NCBI RefSeq assembly: GCF_023015695.1 | Contig: NZ_JALKAS010000001.1 | Coordinates: forward strand, 372,001 to 436,000 | Direction: 5' to 3' | From: Jannaschia sp. S6380 | GTDB lineage: Bacteria; Pseudomonadota; Alphaproteobacteria; Rhodobacterales; Rhodobacteraceae | Length of the DNA: 64,000 bases | Shown: positions 44,434-54,273 of the stretch, in pieces | Layout: the number at the start of each line of letters is the position of its first letter | Numbering within the stretch: the stretch's first letter is position 1 | Made by a program: the position numbers and the translations under genes | The notes under the pieces: model-generated | Database searches by the model: none | Seen by the model: only the letters and a program-made list of their open reading frames with translations | Told to the model about the DNA's origin: nothing

Positions 44434-47082
44434 ATGGCCAGTTTGAACGATATCCGAACGACGTTTCTGGACTACTTCGAGGGAAACGGTCACGCGCGGG
44501 TGGATTCCAGCCCGCTCGTCCCGCGCAACGATCCGACCTTGATGTTCGTCAACTCTGGCATGGTCCAGTTCAAGAACGTCTTCACCGGCGTCGAGCATCG
44601 CGACTACGATCGGGCGACGACGGCGCAGAAATGCGTGCGCGCGGGTGGCAAGCATAACGACCTCGACAATGTCGGATATACGGCGCGTCATCATACGTTC
44701 TTCGAAATGCTGGGAAACTTTAGCTTCGGTGACTACTTCAAGGCGGATGCCATTCCGTTCGCCTGGGAGTTGATTACGCGGGAGTACGGGATCGACCCGA
44801 AACGCCTGCTGGTCACGGTCTACCAGACCGACGACGAGGCGGCCGAGATCTGGAGAAAGGTCGCCGGCTTGCCGGACGAACGGATCATTCGCATCGATTC
44901 CGACGACAACTTCTGGCGCATGGGGCCGACCGGCCCCTGCGGTCCCTGCACCGAAATCTTCTACGACCATGGCGATCACATTCCGGGAGGCCCGCCCGGA
45001 AGCCCCGACGAGGATGGCGACAGGTTCATCGAAATCTGGAACCTCGTCTTCATGCAGAACGAGCAGTTGCCCGATGGAACGATGCGACCACTCGACATGC
45101 AGTCGATCGATACCGGCATGGGTCTGGAGCGTATCGGCGCGCTTCTGCAAGGCAAGCACGACAACTACGATACCGATCTGATGCGGGCCCTGATCGAGGC
45201 GTCGGCGCATGCCACGTCGACCGATCCGGACGGCCCGCAGAACGTCCACCACAGGGTCATTGCCGACCACCTTCGCTCGACCAGCTTTCTGATTGCGGAC
45301 GGGGTGATGCCGTCGAACGAAGGTCGCGGATACGTGCTGCGCCGGATCATGCGGCGTGCCATGCGCCATGCGCATCAGGCCGGTGCGAAGGATCCGGTGA
45401 TGCATCGCCTCGTGCCGGCGCTTGTTCAGCAGATGGGACAGCACTACGGCGAACTGGTCCGCGCCCGGCCGTTGATCGAGGAGACGCTGCGCAACGAGGA
45501 GGAGCGGTTCCGCACCACGCTCGACCGGGGCCTTCGTCTGTTGGAGGACGAGGTGGCGCGGCTGCCGGAAAGCGGTGAGTTGAGCGGAGCCGCGGCGTTC
45601 AAGCTTTATGATACCTATGGTTTCCCCCTCGACCTGACCCAGGATGCACTGCGCGAGCAGGGCCGTTCGGTGGACGTCGAAGGGTTCGACGCGGCAATGG
45701 CCGAACAGAAGGCGCGTGCCCGCGCTGCATGGTCGGGCTCGGGGGAGCAGGCAGATGCGGCGATCTGGTTTGACTTGGCCGACAAGCACGGCACGACCGA
45801 ATTTCTGGGCTACGACACCGAGACGGCTGAGGGAGAGGTGCTTGCGCTCGTGTCCGATGGGGCCGAGATGGCGGAGGCCAAGGCGGGCGAGAAGGTTTCG
45901 ATTGTCCTGAACCAGACACCTTTTTACGCCGAGGCGGGCGGTCAGGTCGGCGACACGGGCGTTGTCCGAACGGATACCGGGCGCGCGGTCGTGACCGACA
46001 CACGCCGCTCGGCGGGCATATTCATGCATATGGCCGAGATCGAGGAGGGCACAATCCACCCCGGCCAGGCGGCCGAACTGCTTGTCGATCACGTCCGGCG
46101 CAGCACGATCCGGGCCAATCACTCCGCGACCCATCTGCTGCACGAGGCGCTGCGATCGACGCTTGGCGAACACGTGGCGCAGCGCGGCTCGCTCAATGCG
46201 CCGGATCGCCTGCGCTTCGACTTCAGTCATGGCCAGGGCCTTACGCCCGAACAGCTGGCTCGTGTCGAGGCGGAGGTGAATAGGTACATCCGTCAGAACT
46301 CCGAGGTTTCGACCCGGATCATGGACCCGGATGCCGCGCGCGAACTGGGGGCGCAGGCCTTGTTCGGTGAAAAATACGGCGACGAGGTACGGGTCGTCTC
46401 CATGGGGTCGCGCGAAGGATCGGGAAAGGGCACGGACAAGCGCACCTACTCGATCGAACTTTGCGGCGGCACGCATGTCGGTCGAACCGGCGAGATCGGC
46501 GCTTTCGTCACGCTGGGCGATCAGGCCAGCAGTGCGGGTGTGCGTCGGATCGAAGCTCTGACCGGCGAGGCGGCGCTGGCCCATCTGCAGGCGCAGGACC
46601 GCCGGGTCTCGGAACTGGCCAACCTGTTCAAGGCGCAACCTGACGAAGTTCCCGCGCGTGTACGGTCGTTGATGGATGAGCGCCGCGCCCTGCAGAACGA
46701 GATCGCACAGCTTCGCCGTGACATGGCCATGGGTCAGGGGGTAGAACCAAAGAATATCAATGGATTGTCTTGCGTTCTTCAGGTTATTTCCGGCGTCTCC
46801 GGAAAGGACTTGGGGCCGATGATCGACGCGCAGAAGACGGCGCTCGGATCCGGGATCGTTGTGCTGATCGCGGATACGGGTGCGAAACCGGCGGTGGCGG
46901 CAGGCGTGACGTCGGACCTCGTCGACCGGATCTCGGCGGTCGATCTGGTCAAGGCTGCGGTCGCGGCGCTCGGCGGGCGAGGCGGCGGGGGGCGTCCCGA
47001 GATGGCACAGGGGGGCGGTGCCGATATCGGTCAGGCCGAAGCCGCGCTGTCGGCGGCGCGCGAGGTGATCGACGCCGCCTGA
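44434..47082 (+). CDS. alaS: Alanyl-tRNA synthetase
   Basis: 882 residues. The class II catalytic core is at the N-terminus ([50 protein letters not shown]). The editing domain has the zinc-type HxxxH in [12 protein letters not shown] (about 563-574) and [13 protein letters not shown] near 677. The C-terminal C-Ala region ends with [13 protein letters not shown] after a Gly-rich GGRGGGGRP segment. It charges tRNA-Ala and clears Ser/Gly mischarging. All motifs intact. The gap from recA is 156 bp. Convergent with the SMR gene. Confidence 0.98.
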   Translation: MASLNDIRTTFLDYFEGNGHARVDSSPLVPRNDPTLMFVNSGMVQFKNVFTGVEHRDYDRATTAQKCVRAGGKHNDLDNVGYTARHHTFFEMLGNFSFGDYFKADAIPFAWELITREYGIDPKRLLVTVYQTDDEAAEIWRKVAGLPDERIIRIDSDDNFWRMGPTGPCGPCTEIFYDHGDHIPGGPPGSPDEDGDRFIEIWNLVFMQNEQLPDGTMRPLDMQSIDTGMGLERIGALLQGKHDNYDTDLMRALIEASAHATSTDPDGPQNVHHRVIADHLRSTSFLIADGVMPSNEGRGYVLRRIMRRAMRHAHQAGAKDPVMHRLVPALVQQMGQHYGELVRARPLIEETLRNEEERFRTTLDRGLRLLEDEVARLPESGELSGAAAFKLYDTYGFPLDLTQDALREQGRSVDVEGFDAAMAEQKARARAAWSGSGEQADAAIWFDLADKHGTTEFLGYDTETAEGEVLALVSDGAEMAEAKAGEKVSIVLNQTPFYAEAGGQVGDTGVVRTDTGRAVVTDTRRSAGIFMHMAEIEEGTIHPGQAAELLVDHVRRSTIRANHSATHLLHEALRSTLGEHVAQRGSLNAPDRLRFDFSHGQGLTPEQLARVEAEVNRYIRQNSEVSTRIMDPDAARELGAQALFGEKYGDEVRVVSMGSREGSGKGTDKRTYSIELCGGTHVGRTGEIGAFVTLGDQASSAGVRRIEALTGEAALAHLQAQDRRVSELANLFKAQPDEVPARVRSLMDERRALQNEIAQLRRDMAMGQGVEPKNINGLSCVLQVISGVSGKDLGPMIDAQKTALGSGIVVLIADTGAKPAVAAGVTSDLVDRISAVDLVKAAVAALGGRGGGGRPEMAQGGGADIGQAEAALSAAREVIDAA

Positions 47083-47093
47083 ACCTCGCCGCG

Positions 47094-47423
47094 TCAGTGT
47101 CCGGTCGTTCCGGAGAAGAGTTGCATGACCATGATCCCCGCGACGATCAGGGCGATCCCGATCAAGGCGGGGGCATCGAGCCGCTGCCCGAAGGCCAGCC
47201 ATCCGATGCCTGCGATGAACACGATGCCCAGCCCGGACCAGATGGCATAGGCCACGCCGACCGGGATCGTGCGCAGAACCTGGGCCAGCAACCAGAACGA
47301 TGCGGCGTAGGCGAGACCGGTCATGACCGAAGGCCACAGCCGCGTGAACCCGTCGGAGATTTTGAGAGCCGTCGTGCCGATCGTCTCGGCCGCGATGGCG
47401 AGGATGAGGTAGAACCAGGGCAT
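47094..47423 (-). CDS. Small multidrug resistance (SMR/EmrE-like) protein
   Basis: 109 residues, four membrane helices. The first helix MPWFYLILAIAAETIGTTAL carries the essential Glu13, equivalent to Glu14 of EmrE. GVAYAIWSGLGIVFIAGIGW is the characteristic second and third helix pattern with the Trp/Gly features, and the C-terminus has GIALIVAGIMVMQLFS. It is an inner-membrane, probably dimeric, proton-coupled exporter of cations such as quaternary ammonium or guanidinium. It starts 2 bp after the YitT-family gene stop, so the two are co-expressed. Confidence 0.92.
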   Translation of the reverse strand: MPWFYLILAIAAETIGTTALKISDGFTRLWPSVMTGLAYAASFWLLAQVLRTIPVGVAYAIWSGLGIVFIAGIGWLAFGQRLDAPALIGIALIVAGIMVMQLFSGTTGH

Positions 47424-47425
47424 CG

Positions 47426-48076
47426 TCAGCGTCCGATATACCGGTCGCGGCGGTGATTGACCGCGATGATCAGGTTCACGATCACGGCCCCGAGCAGGGA
47501 CACGATCACCAAGTCCGGCTGCAAGAGCATGAAGGCGGCCGCAAACAGGACGACGTCGAAGCCCAGCTGCACCCAGCCCGCCCGGATGCCGGCCCTTTCC
47601 TGCAGCCAGAGCGCCAGGATGCCGATGCCGCCAAGCGACGCGCCGTGGCGGAAGATGACGATCAGGCCCATGCCGATCACGGCGCCGGACAGGGCGGAAG
47701 CGACCAGTGGCTCGACGTGTTCGAAGGTCAGCACAAGGGGCAGGCCCCAGGACATCACGGAGACGAGCGTCACGGCCACGACGGTGCGGGCCACGAAGCG
47801 GGGCCCCATGCGCATCCAACCCAGGATGTAGAACGGCAGGTTCAGGACGAAGAACCACAGGGCGAAGGACAGATCGGTCGCGTAGCTAAGCAGGACGCCC
47901 AACCCCGCCGTCTGCCCCGTCACGAGATTCGCCGCCGTCAGGAATTGAACGCCAAGCGCGCAAAGCAGCGTTCCCAGCAAAAGGGCCTGCGCATCCTCGG
48001 CGAGGGTGTGGCGGATGCCGTCGGGGGCAGGGCGATGCGGCTCGCGCGCGCCGGCGGGTGGGGTGCTGCGTGACAT
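47426..48076 (-). CDS. YitT-family membrane protein
   Basis: 216 residues from ATG 48076 (GGGGGC upstream); an in-frame ATG 18 bp earlier is also possible. Five or six membrane helices: ALLLGTLLCALGVQFLTAAN, then LVTGQTAGLGVLLSY and a loop, WFFVLNLPFYILGW, GAVIGMGLIVIFRHGASLGG with GIGILALWLQE (family signature) and the last helix LVIVSLLGAVIVNLIIAV. YitT proteins have no firmly assigned substrate. It is transcribed in the same direction as the aldehyde oxidoreductase genes upstream (59-bp gap). Confidence 0.85.
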   Translation of the reverse strand: MSRSTPPAGAREPHRPAPDGIRHTLAEDAQALLLGTLLCALGVQFLTAANLVTGQTAGLGVLLSYATDLSFALWFFVLNLPFYILGWMRMGPRFVARTVVAVTLVSVMSWGLPLVLTFEHVEPLVASALSGAVIGMGLIVIFRHGASLGGIGILALWLQERAGIRAGWVQLGFDVVLFAAAFMLLQPDLVIVSLLGAVIVNLIIAVNHRRDRYIGR

Positions 48077-48135
48077 GCCCCCGGGGTTAGGCAAGCGGTT
48101 CGGGGCTGTCCAGACCGGACGCCCCGGACCGCCCC

Positions 48136-50397
48136 TCAGACCAGATCGGAGATGCGCATGGGCAGGCGCCGCAACCGCTTGCCCGTCGCGTTGTAGATCG
48201 CGTTGCCGATGGCAGCCGCCGTGCCGACGATCGACAGCTCTCCGATGCCCTTCACGCCCAGCGGGTTCACATAGTCGTCCTGCTCCTCCAGCATCTGTAT
48301 CTGGATCTGGCGGATATCGGCATTCACCGGGATCAGGTATTCCGCGATGTTGGCGTTCAGGAACCGGGCACGGGGGATGTCGGTCTCGGTCACCTCATGC
48401 AGGGCGGAGCCGATGCCCCAGACCATCCCGCCCAGAAGCTGGCTATGCGCCGTCTTGCGGTTCAGCCAGGTCCCGGCCGCGAAGGCGCCGTGCAGACGCG
48501 GCACCCGGATCTCATGCGTCCAGCGGTGGATCCGCACTTCGACCATCTCGGCGCCGAATGCGAACATCGCGTGTTCCGGGGTGACCGGACCGGCGACGCC
48601 GTATCCACCCGCATAGGTCGCGCGGAGCGCCTGATCGGTCAGCGCAGGATGGCGGTACTGCCCTTCGGCTTCCAACTCGCCCATGGGCGTGGAGGCAAGC
48701 GCCTCGACGAGCGGTTGGCTCCGGCCGTCCGGGCCGCGCAGCACGCCATCGTCAAGTGTCACCGCCTCGGGGGACAGTCCCGCAAGCGGTCCTTCGGACT
48801 GGGCCACGACCTTCTCGATGACGCCGCGGGCCACGTTCAGGCACGCCAGGTGCACGGCCGACCCGGCCGAGGCGGCCGTAGTCGACCCGCCGGAGATGGG
48901 GGCCAGCGGCAGGTCCGCCTCGCCCATCACGACGTCGACCGCCTCGACTGGCAGGCCCAGCCGCGCGGCCGCGATCTGCGCCATGATCGTGTAGGTGCCG
49001 GTGCCGACGTCATGCGCTGCCAGCTCGACATATGCGTGCCCACTTCCCTGCATCCGCACCCGCGCGGAGGAGGGCGAAATGTTCGTCGGATAGGTCGCCG
49101 TGGCGCAGCCATAGCCCACCATCCAGTCGCCGTCGGTCATCGCACCGGGCGCGGTCGCGCGGTCGGCCCAGCCGAAGCTGTCGGCGACGGCGTCATAGCT
49201 CTCCATCAACGAGCGGGAGGAAAAGGGTACCCCTTCGACCGGATGCGTGTCGGTGTCGTTCATGCGCCGGAACTCGACCGGGTCCATGCCGAGCTTGTCG
49301 GCCATCTCGTCCATCGCGGATTCGAGCGCGAAGAAGGTCTGCATTTCGTTCGGCGCCCGCATGAAACCGCCCGAATTGGTGTCGGATCGTGCCAGCCGCT
49401 GTTCGGTATGAATATTGGGGCAGGCATACATGGCGCGTGTCATGTGCGTACCGGGGTTGACCACGGCATCGAACTGCGAGGTCTGCGCGATCTCGATATG
49501 CTCGAAGGCCGTCAGCCGGCCGTCGGCATCGGCGCCCAGGCGGAACTTCTGCACGGATTCCGGGCGGAAGGTGGCGACGGTGTACATCTGGGGGCGCGTC
49601 ACGATCAGGCGGACGGGGGCACCGACGCCCTTGGCCGCCGCGATCGTCAGCATCGCGTAGGTCGTGATCCCGGCCTTCGACCCGAAGGCGCCGCCAACGA
49701 ACGGAGAGATGACGCGTATCGACGTCTCGGGCAGGCCGTAGGCCCGCGCGATGCCGCCCCGCAAGGTGCGCACCGATTGCGACGGCATCCAGAGCGTCAG
49801 ACGGTCGCCGCGCCATTCGGCGGTGGCGGCGAACATCTCCATGGGGTTGTGATGCTGGAACGGCGTCTCGTAGGTCGCCTCAAGGGTCTGCGCAGCCGCG
49901 GCCAGACCCGCCTCCAGGTTGCCCTTCGTAACCGTCATCCCTTTCTTGTCACCCTCGGCGCCGACGATGAAGCTCTCCTCGGGGTTCATGTGGATCTGGG
50001 CCGGTGCGGACTCATAGGTGGCGTCGATCAGCTGCGCGCCGCGCCGGGCGGCGGCAGCGGTTTCAGCCACGACATAGGCGACCGGCTGCCCGGCATATCT
50101 GATCTCCGTCCCGTCCATCGGCCAGAAGGACGCGGCCCCGGGGCCCCCGGCGTAGAAGCCCTTCGGCGTCTGGTAGTCGGGAATGTTGGAGTGCGTGAAG
50201 ACGGCCACGACGCCGGGTTCGGCCTCGGCCCGCGAGGTGTCGATGGAGGTCAGCGTCCCGACGGCGACGTCGGAGGTAGCGAGCGCCCCGTGCAGCATGC
50301 CCGCAGGCGTGACGTCGGCGGCGTAGGTGGCGCTGCCGGTGACCTTGCGGCGCGCATCGGTGCGGGTGACCGCCGTGTTGATCGTCTGGGCCATCAT
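48136..50397 (-). CDS. paoC: Aldehyde oxidoreductase molybdenum-binding subunit (PaoC-like)
   Basis: 753 residues of the xanthine dehydrogenase family large subunit. The N-terminal a/b hammerhead (RRKVTGSATYAADVTPAGML) precedes the Moco-binding regions: FVGGAFGSKAGITTYAML, RAPNEMQTFFALESAMDEMA, AAHDVGTGTYTIMAQIAAAR, and the active-site Glu near the C-terminus in PLGVKGIGELSIVGTAAA. Paired with FAD and [2Fe-2S] subunits encoded just upstream, it should oxidise aldehydes to acids. Its start overlaps the paoB stop. A dedicated XdhC/PaoD-type maturation factor is not seen in the window. Confidence 0.88.
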   Translation of the reverse strand: MMAQTINTAVTRTDARRKVTGSATYAADVTPAGMLHGALATSDVAVGTLTSIDTSRAEAEPGVVAVFTHSNIPDYQTPKGFYAGGPGAASFWPMDGTEIRYAGQPVAYVVAETAAAARRGAQLIDATYESAPAQIHMNPEESFIVGAEGDKKGMTVTKGNLEAGLAAAAQTLEATYETPFQHHNPMEMFAATAEWRGDRLTLWMPSQSVRTLRGGIARAYGLPETSIRVISPFVGGAFGSKAGITTYAMLTIAAAKGVGAPVRLIVTRPQMYTVATFRPESVQKFRLGADADGRLTAFEHIEIAQTSQFDAVVNPGTHMTRAMYACPNIHTEQRLARSDTNSGGFMRAPNEMQTFFALESAMDEMADKLGMDPVEFRRMNDTDTHPVEGVPFSSRSLMESYDAVADSFGWADRATAPGAMTDGDWMVGYGCATATYPTNISPSSARVRMQGSGHAYVELAAHDVGTGTYTIMAQIAAARLGLPVEAVDVVMGEADLPLAPISGGSTTAASAGSAVHLACLNVARGVIEKVVAQSEGPLAGLSPEAVTLDDGVLRGPDGRSQPLVEALASTPMGELEAEGQYRHPALTDQALRATYAGGYGVAGPVTPEHAMFAFGAEMVEVRIHRWTHEIRVPRLHGAFAAGTWLNRKTAHSQLLGGMVWGIGSALHEVTETDIPRARFLNANIAEYLIPVNADIRQIQIQMLEEQDDYVNPLGVKGIGELSIVGTAAAIGNAIYNATGKRLRRLPMRISDLV

Positions 50398-51395
50398 TCA
50401 CCTCCGGTCGCGCGGGATTTCGCGGTCATGAGTGCGCCGGCGACGACATCCGCGCCGAGCGGTATCTTGTAGGCGGAGCCTTCGAGGGGTTCTGCCGACT
50501 GAAAGGCCAGGCGCCCCGCCTCGCGGGCGGTCTCCTCGGTCAGGGGGCCGCCGCGGAGCATGTCCTCGGCCTCCGTCGCGCGCCACGGAACCGAGGCGAC
50601 GCCGCCCAGCCCGATGCGCACGTCGCGGACGGTGTCGCCGTCCATCTCCACGCCGACGGCGGCCGAGGCGCTCGCGAAGGCATAGCTTTCACGGTCGCGC
50701 GCCTTGAGATAGTGGCTGGCGCGCATGGCGGGGATGATGGGCAGGGTAATCTCCGTGACGATCTCGCCGGGTTGCAGGATGGTCTCGACCTCGGGGCTGT
50801 CGCCGGGCGGAACGTGCAGATCGGCGAAGGCGATGGTCCGGCCCCCGCCCGGGGCGCGGGTCGTCACTTCGGCGTCGAAGGCCACGAGAGCCTGCGCGAA
50901 ATCGCCCGGATACATCGCCACGCAGGCGTCGGAGCCGCCAAGGATCGCATGCATTGCCGTCTCACCGCCATCGAGGGCGGCGCATCCCGATCCCGGTGCG
51001 CGCTTGTTGCACTGCGAATAGGCGGTGTCGCGGAAATAGGGGCAGCGTGTTTGCTGCAGGATGTTGCCCCCCAGCCGGGCGACGTTGCGCAACTGCGCGC
51101 TTGCCGCCTTCCAGAGTGTCTCCGACAGGGCCGGGAACGTCGCGATCACGGCGGGGTCGTCGGCGACCGGCGCCATCCGCGCCAGCGAACCCAACCGGAT
51201 GATGTCCGATCCGACCTCATGGCCGTCAAGGCCGGGCAGGCCAGTGATGTCGACCAGCATGTCGGGGTCGCGGACGCCGATCTTCATCAGGTCGACCATG
51301 GTCGTGCCGCCCGCCAGAAAGTGGGCCCCATCGGAGGCTGCGGCGTCAATCGCATCGGCGATCGCGGTGGGGTGGGTATAGGCGAAGTTCTTCAT
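50394..51395 (-). CDS. paoB: Aldehyde oxidoreductase FAD-binding subunit (PaoB-like)
   Basis: 333 residues from ATG 51395 (MKNFAYTHP). The FAD-binding motif FLAGGTTMVDLMKIG is at about 29-43. A Cys-rich insertion at about 118-138 (TRCPYFRD... YSQCNKRAPGSGCAAL) matches the extra [4Fe-4S] loop known from E. coli PaoB and 4-hydroxybenzoyl-CoA reductase-type subunits, which plain xanthine dehydrogenase FAD subunits lack. This insertion is the main reason for preferring the PaoABC label. It passes electrons between the Fe-S subunit and an acceptor. Starts 4 bp after paoA. Confidence 0.88.
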   Translation of the reverse strand: MKNFAYTHPTAIADAIDAAASDGAHFLAGGTTMVDLMKIGVRDPDMLVDITGLPGLDGHEVGSDIIRLGSLARMAPVADDPAVIATFPALSETLWKAASAQLRNVARLGGNILQQTRCPYFRDTAYSQCNKRAPGSGCAALDGGETAMHAILGGSDACVAMYPGDFAQALVAFDAEVTTRAPGGGRTIAFADLHVPPGDSPEVETILQPGEIVTEITLPIIPAMRASHYLKARDRESYAFASASAAVGVEMDGDTVRDVRIGLGGVASVPWRATEAEDMLRGGPLTEETAREAGRLAFQSAEPLEGSAYKIPLGADVVAGALMTAKSRATGGE

Positions 51396-51399
51396 GCGC

Positions 51400-52008
51400 T
51401 CATCCCTCCCGTCCGTCGCGGACCTGTTCGATCGCGGCGACGATGTTTGGATAGGCACCGCATCGGCAGAGGTTCCCGCTCATGTATTCGCGGATCTCGG
51501 CAGCGTCGCCCGCATGCCCCTCCTCGATGCAGCCGATCGCCGAAAGGATCTGTCCCGGAGTGCAATAGCCGCATTGGAACGCGTCGTTCTCGGCGAAGGC
51601 GGCCTGCATCGGGTGCAGATCCGCGCCCGGGTCCGCCAGACCTTCGACAGTCACCACCTCGGCCCCGTCGGCGGTCACGGCCAGCGAGAGGCACGAATTC
51701 ATCCGCACCCCGTCCAGCAAAACGGTACAGGCGCCGCACTGGCCCTGGTTGCAGCCGATCTTGGTGCCGGTCAGGCCCAACTTGTCGCGCAGCGCCTCCA
51801 CCAGGGTGGTGCGCGGCTCTACCGAAAGGGTCCGGCGCTTGCCGTTCACGGTCAGCGTTATCGGCCGGGGGGCCATGGCATCTGAGGGATCGGCGGTCTG
51901 GGCCTGCGCGCGTCCCGCGGCGCCGACGGCGCCGGCCGCGGCGCCGGTGCCCTGCAGGAAACCCCGGCGCGACAGGCCGGGCGGATTGGGTCGGGTGTCC
52001 TGGGGCAT
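51400..52008 (-). CDS. paoA: Aldehyde oxidoreductase [2Fe-2S] subunit with Tat signal (PaoA-like)
   Basis: 202 residues. The N-terminus carries a twin-arginine signal (LSRRGFLQG, R14-R15, then an Ala/Gly-rich stretch ending AQAQ), so the assembled complex should be exported folded to the periplasm, as for E. coli PaoABC. The plant-type cluster motif is GCNQGQCGACTVLLDG and the second cluster motif is QCGYCTPGQILS with NLCRCGAYPNI. The gene order A-B-C and near-zero spacing match the E. coli locus. Physiological aldehyde unknown. Confidence 0.9.
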   Translation of the reverse strand: MPQDTRPNPPGLSRRGFLQGTGAAAGAVGAAGRAQAQTADPSDAMAPRPITLTVNGKRRTLSVEPRTTLVEALRDKLGLTGTKIGCNQGQCGACTVLLDGVRMNSCLSLAVTADGAEVVTVEGLADPGADLHPMQAAFAENDAFQCGYCTPGQILSAIGCIEEGHAGDAAEIREYMSGNLCRCGAYPNIVAAIEQVRDGREG

Positions 52009-52055
52009 GCGTCCTCGCTTTCGGCTGGGATCTCAGTGGTGCAAAGGACAGTAGT

Positions 52056-52095
52056 GCGCGCCCGACGGACGTCATGGGCGGGCGCGCGATTTTTC
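52056..52095 (+). terminator. Plus-strand terminator-like hairpin between icd and paoA
   Basis: GCGCGCCCG (52056-52064) pairs with CGGGCGCGC (52079-52087) around a 14-base loop, and GATTTTTC follows on the plus strand. It is a textbook Rho-independent shape, but oriented for plus-strand transcripts while all genes from 47 kb to 55 kb run on the minus strand. On the minus strand it could still act as a mRNA-end hairpin for icd. Confidence 0.6.
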
Positions 52096-52140
52096 AGATG
52101 GAGCCGATCCGGCGCGAGACGTCGGAACGGGCCCGGCGCG

Positions 52141-53349
52141 TCAGAGCGCCTTTTGCAGGTTCTCGTCGATCTTTTCGAGGAAACCCATCGTCGTCAGCCA
52201 CTTCTGGTCCGGTCCGACCAGCAGGGCGAGGTCCTTGGTCATGTGCCCGGACTCCACCGTGTCGACGATGACCTTTTCCAGCGTCTCGGCGAAGGTCTTA
52301 AGCTTCTCGTTCCCATCCAGCTTGGCGCGGTGCTTGAGGCCCCCGGTCCAGGCGAAGATCGACGCGATCGAGTTGGTCGAAGTCTCCTTGCCGGCCTGAT
52401 GTTGGCGGTAGTGGCGGGTGACGGTGCCGTGCGCGGCCTCGGCCTCGACGATCTTGCCGTCGGGCGTCATCAGCTGCGACGTCATCAGGCCGAGGCTGCC
52501 GAAGCCCTGTGCCACGGTGTCCGACTGCACGTCGCCGTCGTAGTTCTTGCAAGCCCAGACATAGCCGCCGGACCACTTCATCGCGGCGGCCACCATGTCG
52601 TCGATCAGCCGGTGTTCGTAGGTGAGGCCGCGCTTGTCGAACTCCTCCTTGAACTCGGCCTCGAAGATCTCCTGGAAGATGTCCTTGAAGCGTCCGTCAT
52701 AGGCTTTCATGATCGTGTTCTTGGTCGACAGGTAGACCGGATAGTTGCGCGCCAGCCCGTAGTTCAGCGAGGCGCGGGCGAAGTCGCGGATGCTGTCGTC
52801 GAGGTTGTACATCGCCATCGTCACGCCCGAACCCGGCGCGTCGAAGACCTCGTGCTCGATCGTCTCGCCATCCTCGCCGACGAACTTGATCGTCAGCTTG
52901 CCCTTGCCCGGAAAGCGGAAGTCGGTGGCGCGGTACTGGTCGCCGAAGGCGTGGCGGCCGACGATGATCGGCTGGGTCCAGCCGGGCACCAGGCGCGGCA
53001 CGTTCGAGCAGATGATCGGCTCGCGGAAGATGACGCCGCCCAGGATGTTGCGGATCGTGCCGTTGGGGCTGCGATACATGCGCTTGAGGTTGAACTCCTC
53101 CACGCGCGCCTCGTCGGGGGTGATCGTGGCGCATTTCACGCCTACGCCGACCTCCTTGATCTTCTCGGCGGCATCGACCGTGATCTGGTCGTCGGTGTCG
53201 TCGCGCGCCTCGATCCCCAGATCGTAGTAGAGCAGATCGATATCCAGATAGGGCAGGATCAGCTTTTGCTTGATGAAGTCCCAGATGATCCGCGTCATCT
53301 CGTCGCCGTCCAACTCGACGACGGGGTTCTCTACCTTGATCTTGCTCAT
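52141..53349 (-). CDS. icd: Isocitrate dehydrogenase (NADP+)
   Basis: 402 residues, the dimeric subtype related to mitochondrial NADP enzymes. The start [20 protein letters not shown] is typical. Substrate- and metal-binding segments include [39 protein letters not shown], the metal Asp region [10 protein letters not shown] and the NADP-binding [15 protein letters not shown]. It converts isocitrate to 2-oxoglutarate in the TCA cycle and supplies NADPH. It has its own 125-bp upstream gap. Confidence 0.97.
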   Translation of the reverse strand: MSKIKVENPVVELDGDEMTRIIWDFIKQKLILPYLDIDLLYYDLGIEARDDTDDQITVDAAEKIKEVGVGVKCATITPDEARVEEFNLKRMYRSPNGTIRNILGGVIFREPIICSNVPRLVPGWTQPIIVGRHAFGDQYRATDFRFPGKGKLTIKFVGEDGETIEHEVFDAPGSGVTMAMYNLDDSIRDFARASLNYGLARNYPVYLSTKNTIMKAYDGRFKDIFQEIFEAEFKEEFDKRGLTYEHRLIDDMVAAAMKWSGGYVWACKNYDGDVQSDTVAQGFGSLGLMTSQLMTPDGKIVEAEAAHGTVTRHYRQHQAGKETSTNSIASIFAWTGGLKHRAKLDGNEKLKTFAETLEKVIVDTVESGHMTKDLALLVGPDQKWLTTMGFLEKIDENLQKAL

Positions 53350-53474
53350 GGGGGCCTCCGCCAATGGATGTCGCGCGCGTCCTAACGCATGTCCGGGGCG
53401 GGGGCCAGTGGTATGCGACGGGATACCGAATACCCGGTCGTGGCAACATTGAACCGGCGTGGGTCGCGGCCGCC

Positions 53475-54041
53475 TCAGGCCGCGAAGAAGCGCGCGATCC
53501 GGGGTGACAGCCAACTCCAGAGGTCGGGCGCACCCCGGGCGATGCCGGGGCCGACGCGCGTGCGCACCTGCGCCTCGGTGACGTCGTAGTCGCTCCAGCT
53601 GCCGCCGCCGTTGGCGAGATTCAGGTTCGGCGGCTGGAAGCGGTCCAGTGCCTTGGCAAAGATCGCATCCGGCGTTTCGGCCGCCTCGAACTCGTCCCAG
53701 AGCGCGCGGAACTCGGCCGCCTGGGGTTTGGGCAACAGGGCGAAGATCCGGTCGGCGGCGGCAAGCTCCGCCTCGGCCTGGGCGTCGGTTTTGCCGAAGA
53801 TCGGGGCATCGCCCGCGTCGATCTCCACCAGGTCGTGCAGGATCAGCATCCGCACCACCCGGTCGATCCGAACGCCCTCGGGCGCATGCGGGGCCAGGAC
53901 CATCGCGAAAAGGGTTAGGTGCCAGCTGTGTTCGGCGCTGTTTTCGGCCCGCGATCCATCGACCAGCCGGGTGGCGCGGATGACCGACTTCAGGCGGTCG
54001 GCCTCCAGCAGGAACGCCATCCGGTCGTCGATGTCAGCCAT
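53475..54041 (-). CDS. HD-domain hydrolase (YfbR/HDDC2-like)
   Basis: 188 residues. The metal motif is in place: [17 protein letters not shown] (first His ligands, about 33-49) and [14 protein letters not shown] with the His-Asp pair (about 66-79), then the downstream acidic residue region. HDDC2/YfbR proteins are 5'-deoxynucleotidases acting on dNMPs. It has no signal peptide. It overlaps the small gene upstream by 8 bp (54034-54041). The C-terminal part ([13 protein letters not shown]) is less conserved. Confidence 0.88.
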   Translation of the reverse strand: MADIDDRMAFLLEADRLKSVIRATRLVDGSRAENSAEHSWHLTLFAMVLAPHAPEGVRIDRVVRMLILHDLVEIDAGDAPIFGKTDAQAEAELAAADRIFALLPKPQAAEFRALWDEFEAAETPDAIFAKALDRFQPPNLNLANGGGSWSDYDVTEAQVRTRVGPGIARGAPDLWSWLSPRIARFFAA

Positions 54042-54273
54042 CGGCGTCCGATGTGCCGGCGGCGTATTCCTCGATCCGCTGCTTCAGCATCCGGTCGGCA
54101 CGGATCGCCGCCTGCTGGACGCGGACCGAAGTGACGAACGCCTCCTGCAGGGTTTGCGAACTGTCGCCCAGGGACTGTGACATCAAGCGGATGATATCGT
54201 TGTCCCCCGTCTTCTCGACATGGGCGATGACGCGGGCGGCCAGCTTGTCGGCAAGATCGTCGGCCAATGCCAT
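54034..54273 (-). CDS. Small conserved hypothetical helical protein
   Basis: 79 residues, mostly helical, with LIRLMSQSL-like IIRLMSQSLGDSSQTLQEAF in the middle and no membrane segment or Cys. It sits between an alpha/beta hydrolase (1-bp TGATG overlap) and the HD hydrolase (8-bp overlap), so it is translated as part of that operon. I do not recognise the family. The compact overlaps on both sides support it as a real gene. Confidence 0.6.
   Translation of the reverse strand: MALADDLADKLAARVIAHVEKTGDNDIIRLMSQSLGDSSQTLQEAFVTSVRVQQAAIRADRMLKQRIEEYAAGTSDADG

Noticed and set aside
43897..47337. Open frame of 1146 codons on the minus strand across recA and alaS
   Set aside because: It mirrors two certain genes in codon phase; its residue composition (rich in Arg, His and Asp) is the usual shadow in GC-rich DNA and it has no recognisable domain.
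48397..50472. 691-codon plus-strand frame opposite paoC
   Set aside because: Shadow frame without domains; paoC has an intact Moco-binding sequence.
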